Positions 1-7,826 of a stretch of DNA of 64,000 nt are shown piece by piece; positions within the stretch are counted from its first letter, which is position 1, and each line of letters opens with the position of its first letter. The notes under the pieces were generated by a model. The model saw only the letters and a list, made by a program, of their open reading frames with translations, did not search any database and was not told the origin of the DNA. The position numbers were made by a program, and so were the translations under genes. The DNA lies in contig JBBQCZ010000001.1 of NCBI GenBank assembly GCA_038319215.1, forward strand, positions 1 to 64,000. Direction: 5' to 3'. The stretch is from Bact-19 sp038319215 (GTDB lineage: Bacteria; Bacteroidota; Bacteroidia; Bacteroidales; ML635J-15).

Positions 1-275
1 ATTATACAAATCCAGTAGAAAGCTATTCAACTAATAATGAAAAGTTTGTATTATTCCCGAATCCTGCAAAAGACAAAGTGTGTATTGAATTTTTAGATAA
101 TAACAAAAGCTATACAATTGAAATATATGATCTAAGTGGCAGAAAGATTTTTTATCAAACATCTGTTTCAAATCAGTATTTTATTGATGTTAATAATTGG
201 AAAAATGGAATGTATCTGTTTAAAGTAAACAGTAATAATGAAACCTATCAAAGTAAACTAATTATTAATCATTAA
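1..275 (+). CDS. T9SS type A sorting domain-containing protein (C-terminal fragment)
   Basis: The reading frame is open from the left edge (first full codon at base 3), so only the last 90 or so codons are present. The visible part is almost entirely a type A T9SS sorting domain: the LFPNPAKDKV motif, then a beta-rich stretch with IYDLSGRKI, a NGMYLFKV turn and a short basic tail ending in LIINH. In this family the domain directs a signal-peptide-bearing protein through the outer membrane and is cleaved or used for surface anchoring. The passenger domain lies outside the window, so its function cannot be stated. The tail resembles that of the next gene (both end in a K-L-x-x-x-H pattern), which suggests neighbouring cargo paralogues. 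Confidence 0.85.
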   Translation, partial: YTNPVESYSTNNEKFVLFPNPAKDKVCIEFLDNNKSYTIEIYDLSGRKIFYQTSVSNQYFIDVNNWKNGMYLFKVNSNNETYQSKLIINH

Positions 276-294
276 AAATAGAAAGTATGAGGAC

Positions 295-355
295 AATCAA
301 AATACAGAGCGACAAAATGGTTTACACAGGTAAACTAAGTGTTAAACATTAAAAA
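295..355 (+). repeat. 61-bp direct repeat, copy 1 (orphan T9SS tail)
   Basis: Bases 295-355 are identical to 1850-1910, the 3' end of the following gene. In this intergenic copy the codons still read as the end of a type A sorting domain (IKIQSDKMVYTGKLSVKH then TAA at 350-352). They sit in a 21-codon mini-ORF opening with ATG at 287. It is best explained as the scar of recombination or deletion between tandem cargo paralogues; the mini-ORF has no support as a gene of its own. Confidence 0.9.
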
Positions 356-368
356 TAATAGATAAGTA

Positions 369-1907
369 ATGAAAAAACAAATTTTAGTAGTAACCATTTT
401 AAGTGTTTTGATAAGCACTTTTGTTAAGTCTCAGGAACCTATTGTGTTTGATAAAAGATATACCCTTGATTATGGAATTGGGTTTACAGACGGGAAACAA
501 ACCCAAGATACAGGATACATTGCAGTGGGATATTTAAGCCAATCAATGGTTGATGATTCTTACCTAATTATGAAGACAGATTCTGTTGGCAATATGGAAT
601 GGTACAATTATTTTGGAATGCAGCATAGTCAGCTATGGGGTGTTGACCTTACTATTTATGGTGATTATATTGCTGCAGGATGGAATATGGACAATCCTGA
701 ATGGAAAGAAAGAGCCGTTTTAATTAAGTACAACCAATTAGGTGATACAATTTGGAAGAAAGAGTATTTAAGTCCCAATACCCCGGGAGATACTGCTTTT
801 TCTCAAACACATTTTAATGATTTGATTTGTACAAAAGATACAGCGATTGTTGCCGTTGGTGGATGTTTTTATACAGATGGGCTATATCTGGAAAGTGGCA
901 CTGACCCATTTATTGTTAAAACTGATTACAATGGTGATACACTCTGGACATGGCGAGCTTATATTTATGATCAATTACATCCAGAATATGGAAATACTGT
1001 ATATTTTTCGGGTGTTGCCGAAACAAACGAAGGGGACTATATTGCAGTTGGCTATTCTGATTATCCTATTGGAATGAAGACATTCTATGGGCCAAATGGT
1101 GGAGTATTAGCAAAATTCTCAAAAAATGGGGAACTAATTTTTTTCAAAGAGTTCCACGATGTAGCATACACTATTTTTAGCGATGTTGAGGTTGATTCTC
1201 AAGGTAATATTGTTGTTTTTGGCGATAAAATAAATTATGAATACCAGGATTCATTAGGAATTGAAAATGGTTTGGTTGTAAAATTTGATTCCGAAGGAAA
1301 TTTATTGTTTTACAGACTGATTCCTTCCATTAAGTCAGTAGTTGGTAGGGCTGGTTGCGTAACAAAAAATGATGAAATCCTATTTATCGGATGGTTAATT
1401 CCTCCTGATGAATTAGAATGGGGGCCTGACACAAGGTTAATTAAATACAATAAAGATGGAGATAAACTGTGGGAACGATCAATTGGTGCGCAGAATTCAA
1501 TTAATTATATCTATAGTATTGAAGAATCTATAGACTACGGACTTATTATGTTTGGTCGAAATTTAATTACAGATGTGATTCCAATGGCTTGGCTGGTAAA
1601 GACAGACAGCCTCGGCAATGGAAGTTATAACCAGGGGTGGGAAAACATAGTTAAGCAAAATGAATTTACTCTTGATGTAATGCTATATCCTATTCCGTCA
1701 AACAATGTTTTAAATGTAGAAATCTCAAATCTATATGAATACTGCAATGTAGAAATATTTTCAATAATGGGACAATTTGTTTGTGAAATGTCTTATAATA
1801 GTGATGTATTTCAAATAAATACAGCGGTTCTGCCTCAAGGAATTTATATAATCAAAATACAGAGCGACAAAATGGTTTACACAGGTAAACTAAGTGTTAA
1901 ACATTAA
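369..1907 (+). CDS. Secreted beta-propeller-like protein with T9SS type A sorting domain
   Basis: The 512-aa product starts with a signal peptide (MKKQILVVTILSVLISTFVKSQ). Its body has repeated motifs such as KTDSVGNMEW, KYNQLGDTIW, KTDYNGDTLW and KYNKDGDKLW, spaced about 50-60 residues apart. These D/N-G-D-x-x-W blades are typical of the secreted beta-propeller-like proteins common in Bacteroidota. The last 75 or so residues form a type A sorting domain with the variant motif YPIPSNNVLNVEI (usual YPNP), FSIMGQF and a PQGIYIIKI turn. Likely an exported surface or extracellular protein; ligand or activity unknown. Its last 18 codons plus stop are duplicated exactly upstream of its own start (295-355). 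The start ATG directly precedes the signal peptide. Confidence 0.8.
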   Translation: MKKQILVVTILSVLISTFVKSQEPIVFDKRYTLDYGIGFTDGKQTQDTGYIAVGYLSQSMVDDSYLIMKTDSVGNMEWYNYFGMQHSQLWGVDLTIYGDYIAAGWNMDNPEWKERAVLIKYNQLGDTIWKKEYLSPNTPGDTAFSQTHFNDLICTKDTAIVAVGGCFYTDGLYLESGTDPFIVKTDYNGDTLWTWRAYIYDQLHPEYGNTVYFSGVAETNEGDYIAVGYSDYPIGMKTFYGPNGGVLAKFSKNGELIFFKEFHDVAYTIFSDVEVDSQGNIVVFGDKINYEYQDSLGIENGLVVKFDSEGNLLFYRLIPSIKSVVGRAGCVTKNDEILFIGWLIPPDELEWGPDTRLIKYNKDGDKLWERSIGAQNSINYIYSIEESIDYGLIMFGRNLITDVIPMAWLVKTDSLGNGSYNQGWENIVKQNEFTLDVMLYPIPSNNVLNVEISNLYEYCNVEIFSIMGQFVCEMSYNSDVFQINTAVLPQGIYIIKIQSDKMVYTGKLSVKH

Positions 1908-1910
1908 AAA
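1850..1910 (+). repeat. 61-bp direct repeat, copy 2 (3' end of the propeller gene)
   Basis: Identical to 295-355 at an offset of 1555 bp. It covers the last 19 codons, the stop and three following bases of the propeller-like cargo gene. Sequence identity stops immediately on both sides. Confidence 0.9.
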
Positions 1911-2004
1911 GGAGTGTATGAAAAAGGAGATGTTAAAGAAACCTAAGTTAGCCATTAAAGAAGATGTAAACGAACGGATTTATTTGAAAGAAATAAACAT
2001 ATAG

Positions 2005-2348
2005 AAAAACAAAAATCGTTTTTTTGCCTTCCACCTTGGCGAAACCAACCACCAGCTAAGGTTACTGAGTTTGTCGAAGGACCAACTACCATAAAAAACT
2101 GCAATACCAATCAGTAAGTAGTAAGTGGTAAAATTTGTAATAGGCGGTGCGCTGCGATGTGTTGCTTCGCCACAGCGAAGTCGAAGTAAGCTTTTCGCCT
2201 AAGCGTATGTGGCACTAACCACCACCAGCAACCAGCTACCAACTACTATGGTAAAGGTAGAATCGTGAGATAAAATAGCGGAGAGTAAATTAGATTTCTA
2301 ATAATGCTCTTCGCTTATTTTTACGAGGAACTGTTTATTATCATAATA
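2005..2348. other. Intergenic region with REP-like short repeats
   Basis: No gene is seen here. The stretch is less AT-rich than its surroundings and contains ACTGAGTTTGTCGAAGGA (2064-2081), a form of the CTGAG-cTtGTCGAAG element scattered between genes in many Bacteroidota. It also has a small hairpin, CTTCGC-CACA-GCGAAG (2165-2180), running into another TCGAAGT, and purine-poor ACCAACCACCAGC / ACCACCAGCAACCAGC tracts at 2043-2056 and 2219-2240. A 28-codon ORF (1918-2004) just after the previous stop has an AAAGGAG sequence before its ATG but no recognisable product. Confidence 0.5.
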
Positions 2349-2349
2349 A

Positions 2350-2381
2350 AAAATCCCGCTGTATTTCTGCAGCGGGATTTT
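2350..2381 (-). terminator. Rho-independent terminator of the DUF4139 gene
   Basis: A perfect 11-bp stem, AAATCCCGCTG (2351-2361) and CAGCGGGATTT (2370-2380), encloses an 8-base loop. Read on the minus strand it follows the stop of the DUF4139 gene by 8 bases and is followed by a T-rich run, so it ends that gene. It may also act on transcripts coming from the left. Confidence 0.85.
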
Positions 2382-2388
2382 CTCTTTG

Positions 2389-4065
2389 TTAGAAATTAAA
2401 ATTTAGTGGTTTTGAGCTGTTATACTCAACAGTGTAAGTGTAAACATACTTTTTGGTTTCTCCTGCCGCAAGTTTTTCATTCCATTGCAAAAGTCCTGTT
2501 GTTTCGTAATGCTTTGCTTTACCATTATCTATAAGATTTATTTTTATCTCCTCTATTACACTTAGTGGAATGTTGTCTTGTAAAACAATGTCGGTTTTTA
2601 CCATTTTAGTGTTTTTTATCGTAATTTCGTAACTAATTGTTTTTGTTGCAATGTCACCTATCAATTTATTTGCTGTTTCATTTTTAGTTTGTTTGCGTTG
2701 AATTTGCAAGCTACGATCACGTCCCAAAGCAAGTTCGAGAGTATCAGATAAAGTTGAAGGATTGATTTGAGTTTCGCCAACAAAAGTACCGTCGAAATAA
2801 ATATTTGCTTTTCCAGGAAGCAAATCAAGTTTTTGCCAGTCTGTTAATTTCGCGATTAAAAACGCTTGCGATTCCATTTTTGGAACTATGTAATAAACAT
2901 AACTTGTGGGAATACTTTCGTTTTGAATTGGAATAATATGAACCTGTCCGTCGGAAGGAATTGTATAAGCTAATTTAATGTCGAATTCTACATTAGTCAT
3001 TGTTTGAACTGCACTTGTGTAATTGTAGGCATAATTAGCGTCAATTTCATTGTTACTAATCGAACTAGGCGCTCCATAACTTTCATCTGCGGCTTCTCTA
3101 TTAGAATCCTTTTTGTCTCTCAATCCACCAGTCGATGTAACTGTGTTGTACACATAATAGTTTAAATAAAATGAAGGTAAAATAGGTTTCACATTGTTAG
3201 CCGATGGTGTAATTGTTGAAAGTCTTAGTTTCGCATTTTCCCAGTCTTCACCAGAGTTTTGCCATACATCGGCTTTATAAATAAGTTGAACCGGCTGATC
3301 AATTCCAGTAGTTTTTAAATCGTAGGATGGCGACCAACCTGCATTATTAACCATATAGCTAATCTCGATGGTTCCACTAACCGCCACATCGCATGAAACT
3401 ACAACTATAACTTGAGGAATTGGTGCTTTTGCTGGAGGCGTAGGATTTTGCTGCTGATTGTAAGCCCTTAAATCATTAAGGCGAGCATTCATTTTATTAT
3501 AACTTTTTCTCATCTGAAATTCCTGTTTCCGAAGCTTTTGCATTTGTGTGTTGATGTCCGAAATCCTTAATCTGAAATATTCCATCGTTGCTTTTAATTC
3601 TGTAATTGTATCTCCACCATTACCTTTAACAAGTTGGTTGTTCATTAAAATGGATTTCTCAAGATTATATGCATCAATTTGTGATGTTAGATCAGATAAA
3701 TCAAAATTTAGATATGCGATAGAATCTTCTAACAATGCAATTTCTCTGATAATTTTTGGCGGCAGCTCCCCTGTCTGCGCAGGAAGTGCAATTTCTGGTT
3801 GTTTATAGCCAAATTTTACATCTAGAATCGTAAAACTTCCTTTTCCCTTTGCTTGAATGCTTGATGCGTTTAAATACATTGAAACATTCTCAAACACTAT
3901 TTCGTTTACCCCTGCCGCAGAACTAAAAGTTGCCGTTCTCGTTACTTGTGCCGATCCTGGAAATATTGTTACATTAGACACTTTTGATTTTACTGGGATT
4001 TCTGCCGCGCTCATACTTACGATTATTGACATAAGAACTAGAGTGCTAAAAATTGACTTTTTCAT
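2389..4065 (-). CDS. Mucoidy inhibitor MuiA family protein (DUF4140/DUF4139)
   Basis: This 558-aa protein has a signal peptide (residues 1-21, ending SMSAAE). An N-terminal DUF4140-like segment follows (VTIFPGSAQVTR... near 33-95, a hallmark of the family), then a coiled-coil stretch at about 110-200. A long C-terminal DUF4139 beta domain runs from about 215 to the end and contains SYMVNNAGWSPSYDLK and VWQNSGEDWENAKLRLST. The length matches the family. Members are exported proteins of unknown biochemical role, named after a gene affecting mucoid polysaccharide phenotypes; no catalytic motif is visible. It is transcribed alone, convergent with the genes to its left, and ends at a strong terminator. 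The start ATG directly precedes the signal peptide. Confidence 0.85.
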   Translation of the reverse strand: MKKSIFSTLVLMSIIVSMSAAEIPVKSKVSNVTIFPGSAQVTRTATFSSAAGVNEIVFENVSMYLNASSIQAKGKGSFTILDVKFGYKQPEIALPAQTGELPPKIIREIALLEDSIAYLNFDLSDLTSQIDAYNLEKSILMNNQLVKGNGGDTITELKATMEYFRLRISDINTQMQKLRKQEFQMRKSYNKMNARLNDLRAYNQQQNPTPPAKAPIPQVIVVVSCDVAVSGTIEISYMVNNAGWSPSYDLKTTGIDQPVQLIYKADVWQNSGEDWENAKLRLSTITPSANNVKPILPSFYLNYYVYNTVTSTGGLRDKKDSNREAADESYGAPSSISNNEIDANYAYNYTSAVQTMTNVEFDIKLAYTIPSDGQVHIIPIQNESIPTSYVYYIVPKMESQAFLIAKLTDWQKLDLLPGKANIYFDGTFVGETQINPSTLSDTLELALGRDRSLQIQRKQTKNETANKLIGDIATKTISYEITIKNTKMVKTDIVLQDNIPLSVIEEIKINLIDNGKAKHYETTGLLQWNEKLAAGETKKYVYTYTVEYNSSKPLNFNF

Positions 4066-4987
4066 AGTTTTTAATTTTTAAAGTTTCGGGCAAAGGGATA
4101 CTTAAAATGTTTCAATTCCATAAATCGCGAATCTTTGGTGAGAAAAATGTCAGTTTTGCAGCTGGAAGGTCTGGTAAAAATTATCTTTGTCACAGATTTA
4201 CGCAACCGCTTTGAGTATTTGTAAAATCGGTATAAAATGTATTCCCAGATTTATCGGGAATTCATTTACTAAAAACCTGACGGTATAAAATCAGATGAAT
4301 TGTATAAAATATTTATGTCCCTACGACAGGCTCTGACCAATAATAAAATTTGATTTTTTCAATCGCCCTAGATTTTAAATCATTATTGTCCGATATAAAT
4401 GGTCATTACTATTTTTAAAAAACGAAGCTCCTCAATAAGTGAAACTTGTACAATCATTACGAGAATTTATTTTCAAATGTTTTCAAGTTTTTTTTTCGGA
4501 CAACAATGATTTTTTCAACTGTAAAAATGAAAAAACTTTTATTAGACTTCTCTAAATAATATAATAAATACAGCATCATGTGCAAATTTGTAATGATTAT
4601 GTGTGAATTTACTGTGTTAAGAGATGTTGTTTTGAAGCACTTTTTTATAAGTAAAATTAGTTCCTCTTTGATTGAAAAGTTTCTAATTTTTTTATTTTCA
4701 AGTAAATCGAGCTCAAAATTATTGCTGAGCAGAACCTTTTTTCATTTTTAAGCAGAAACAGCATAAAATTAGCATAAATTTCGAATTTAAAACTGATAAA
4801 AATCAATGAAAATGTTGAGTTATAATTATACTAAACGCTAATATTAAACAACTTACGACCATGTCATATAGTTTAAATATCATTCCAGAGAAATCTATCT
4901 GCTAAATTAAATTTGGTGTAACAAATCTATACCACAATGTGTATTATGACATAAAATATGTTACTAATATCATTACTCTCTTGAAGT
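4066..4987. other. Long AT-rich intergenic region
   Basis: No gene, tRNA or convincing ORF is seen. The stretch is strongly AT-rich with many T and A runs. One REP-like element, CCCTACGACAGGCTCTGACC (4319-4338), is the reverse-complement form of the TCGAAG repeat seen near 2064. The region holds the divergent upstream sequences of the DUF4139 gene and of adhesin cassette A, so regulatory sites are likely, but none is clear apart from the promoter just to the right. Confidence 0.5.
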
Positions 4988-5020
4988 TTTGCAATTAGGG
5001 GACGCATACGTGTATATTTG
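4988..5020 (+). promoter_or_regulatory. Bacteroidota-type promoter of adhesin cassette A
   Basis: TTTG (4988-4991), a 21-bp spacer and a perfect -7 box TATATTTG (5013-5020) fit the Bacteroidota consensus TTTG-N~19-TAnnTTTG. Transcription would start near 5027, leaving a leader of about 45 nt before the ATG at 5072. Confidence 0.6.
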
Positions 5021-5071
5021 ATGTAACAGCGAAGATGCTGAAAAACGTTCGAAGATATTAAAACTAGTTTT

Positions 5072-7813
5072 ATGAAAATATTTTTTACAATACTCATTTC
5101 TATCCTCTTAATTGTGGATTATACATTCTCGCAAAATTCAACAGGAAACTATTATAGCGAAAACTTTGAATCAGAAACTATTTTTGATACTTGGACAACA
5201 AATAACATTAGCGGCACTGCTATGTGGTCGGTAATTTCTGGTCTAAACTACGGGAGTATTATTTCTGCTTATGAGGGAACTTTTAACGCATGTTTTTACT
5301 CATATAATTATAATGGGGATAAAACAATGTTAATTAGCCCAGCAATTGATTTGTCGCAAGCAATAAACCCAGTATTAAAATTCAATCATGTACAACCAAG
5401 TTGGAGTAGCGACCACGACGCATTAAGAGTTTATTACAAGACATCAATAGGAGCTCAATGGGTTTTACTCGCCGAATATTCCAATAGCACCAATGAATGG
5501 AAAGAAGAAACAATTGTTTTACCAGATGCATCAGCTGAATATTATATTTCTTTTGAGGCAGAATCGGGATATGGATATGGAATCGGAATTGATAATCTTA
5601 CAATTGGGACTGGAATTTTTTGCGGAGAACCAAAAAATATCAGTTTTGTTAATATTAAGGAAACTTCGGCGCTAATTAGATGGACTCAACAGGGAAATGT
5701 TAGTTATGAAGCAGAGTATGGCGTTAATGGTTTTGCTCATGGTACAGGAACCAAAATATCTAATATCAGTGATAATTATTTACAACTAAATAATCTGTAT
5801 TCGTGGGTCGGTTACGATTTTTATTTAAGAACATATTGCAGCGAAGGTGTAAGTAATTGGTCGGGACCATTTAATTTTACAACAGATTGTGGCGTAGGAC
5901 AAAATTTACCATATACCGAAAGTTTCGAGAATAACGAAAACCCACTAGAGTGCTGGCAGATTCTTTATGCAAATTATAATTATCCAGAAGAAAATGAAAT
6001 TATTGTTGATAGTACAATTGCATATTTAGGACAGAATTCATTTCGTTTTAGTTCTTATGCTGTTGGATCTCCTTACGATCAGTATTTAATTAGTCCGTCT
6101 ATTGATGTGCCAGAAAATACCGAAATCAGTTTTAAATATAAGACTTTGGCAGGAAGCAACGAAACTTTTGCAGTTGGCTTTTCTACAAGTCTAATCAATC
6201 CTCTTAGCTCAATAACTTGGATAGAAGCAACAACTGACGCCGACAATACTTGGAAAGAATTTAATGCATTAATACCAGAAAACACAAAGTTTATTGTTAT
6301 CCACTACCAAAGTAATTATGAGTACTATCTTTATATTGATGATATTAGAATCGGATTACCTAAAGATTGTCCAATTGCACAAAATCTTATTATATCTGAA
6401 ACAGGAATAAACTACGCCGTACTAAATTGGGATACAATAGAAAATGTTATTGCAGTAGAATATGGTGAGCACGGATTTGCAAAAGGAACCGGAAATCTTG
6501 TTTATAACACTACAGATAATGTAAGTTTTATCGAAAATATCAGTTCTTTTACTCAATACGATGCTTATGTGTTAACAGATTGCGAAGGAATTAGCATTTA
6601 TTCCGATACAGTATGTTTCTTTACACAAGGAGTTTGCGAAACGGTATCAGATATAAGTGCCAATTCTATTACAAATTCATCAGCTAAATTAACTTGGACT
6701 ACATTAAATTATCAAACTCAATATAATGTAGAATATGGATTGTCGGGTTTTATTCAGGGAACAGGAGTTTTAGTTAATAATTTAAATAATTCAGAACTCA
6801 CAATCTCTTCATTGTTAAAAGGCACAGCTTATGATGTTTACGTTGATGCAATATGCTCTGAATTTGATGGAACTTCTGATTGGTCGGATAAATTTACTTT
6901 TGAAACTATTGCCGATAGTATTGACGATGAAAATCCTCCGGTTTCCGTAATAGACGAAATTATTGACGAATCTTATAATTCAGAGTTGGTAATTTCTGTT
7001 TTTCCAGTTAATCATCAAGTTTTTATTTGTGATTATGATGACGGGTATCACTATTTAGATTTATATATCTTAAATGAAGGAATTGAAACAATAAAATCCG
7101 GAACAGAAATAAATTATAGTGTTAGTTTTTTAAATAAGGCAATGTTTTTTAACGAGAGCATAGTTCTTAGTTACGACCTTAATCCTGGAGAAAGTTACGA
7201 ATTTACAACAACAGCAAGCTTTATTTTCGATGAAATAGAAAACAGTCTAAGAGTTACGCTTTCTGACAATTATTTCAGAACAAATAATCATTTAGTTGCA
7301 GAGATTGTTGTTGTCAAAATTATTCAAGAAGTTAGTTTTAATGGAACAGACGAAAATACTTTTAATGTAACACAACTTCCTTTTGTGATAGTTGCAGATA
7401 TAAACACCAATGCCAGCGCGTATAACATCAGTAATAATATTTTATGGAGTACAGGAGAAACCTCTAATATCGCATCGCTAAATAATGAAGGATGGTTTAG
7501 TTTTACTGTTTCAAACGAATATTGTACTACAACAAAAGAGTTATTTATTAATAAACTTTCACTAGCTTCTGAGGAAATAAACACTTATGAAATATTTCCT
7601 AATCCTTCAGAAGGGCAAATATCAGTAAATATCGAAAATCCTTTTGTGGCGGTAAGTTTTGATGTTTATGATACGGCAGGACGAAAAGTGTACAGTTCTG
7701 TAATTACATCTGCTTCCCAAACTATTGAGCTTGGAAGTCTTGCTGCCGGAATTTATAACGTAGCATTTACCGAAAACGAGAATGTAGTGTTGAAAAGATT
7801 ATTTATTGAATAG
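5072..7813 (+). CDS. Choice-of-anchor J / fibronectin type III surface protein, T9SS type A
   Basis: This 913-aa exported protein has a signal peptide (residues 1-21). A choice-of-anchor J (adhesin) domain spans about 22-178 (YYSENFE, DNLTIG). Fn3 domains with the EYGVNGFAHGTGT signature follow at about 180-270, then a second anchor-J domain (about 275-432) and two more Fn3 domains (about 433-612). A CARDB/Ig-like region (about 640-835) leads into a type A sorting domain (YEIFPNPSEGQISV to end). Members are cell-surface or secreted adhesins or matrix proteins; the ligand is unknown. It is the first gene of cassette A, 13 bp before the giant type B protein. It is homologous in architecture to the 1363-aa protein at 41899-45990, which carries about 450 extra residues. 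Confidence 0.85.
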   Translation: MKIFFTILISILLIVDYTFSQNSTGNYYSENFESETIFDTWTTNNISGTAMWSVISGLNYGSIISAYEGTFNACFYSYNYNGDKTMLISPAIDLSQAINPVLKFNHVQPSWSSDHDALRVYYKTSIGAQWVLLAEYSNSTNEWKEETIVLPDASAEYYISFEAESGYGYGIGIDNLTIGTGIFCGEPKNISFVNIKETSALIRWTQQGNVSYEAEYGVNGFAHGTGTKISNISDNYLQLNNLYSWVGYDFYLRTYCSEGVSNWSGPFNFTTDCGVGQNLPYTESFENNENPLECWQILYANYNYPEENEIIVDSTIAYLGQNSFRFSSYAVGSPYDQYLISPSIDVPENTEISFKYKTLAGSNETFAVGFSTSLINPLSSITWIEATTDADNTWKEFNALIPENTKFIVIHYQSNYEYYLYIDDIRIGLPKDCPIAQNLIISETGINYAVLNWDTIENVIAVEYGEHGFAKGTGNLVYNTTDNVSFIENISSFTQYDAYVLTDCEGISIYSDTVCFFTQGVCETVSDISANSITNSSAKLTWTTLNYQTQYNVEYGLSGFIQGTGVLVNNLNNSELTISSLLKGTAYDVYVDAICSEFDGTSDWSDKFTFETIADSIDDENPPVSVIDEIIDESYNSELVISVFPVNHQVFICDYDDGYHYLDLYILNEGIETIKSGTEINYSVSFLNKAMFFNESIVLSYDLNPGESYEFTTTASFIFDEIENSLRVTLSDNYFRTNNHLVAEIVVVKIIQEVSFNGTDENTFNVTQLPFVIVADINTNASAYNISNNILWSTGETSNIASLNNEGWFSFTVSNEYCTTTKELFINKLSLASEEINTYEIFPNPSEGQISVNIENPFVAVSFDVYDTAGRKVYSSVITSASQTIELGSLAAGIYNVAFTENENVVLKRLFIE

Positions 7814-7826
7814 ATGCAAAACGCTT

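Noticed and set aside
847..1077. Overlapping ORF inside the propeller-like gene
   Set aside because: Shadow frame of the T9SS cargo gene, whose own frame has signal peptide and sorting domain.
1918..2004. 28-codon ORF with an AAAGGAG sequence before its ATG
   Set aside because: Too short, no similarity recognised, and it sits at the edge of a recombination repeat; it could equally be chance.
7806..7826. TTG start for the cassette A adhesin
   Set aside because: It overlaps the previous gene and adds seven residues before an otherwise clean signal peptide starting at ATG 7827.
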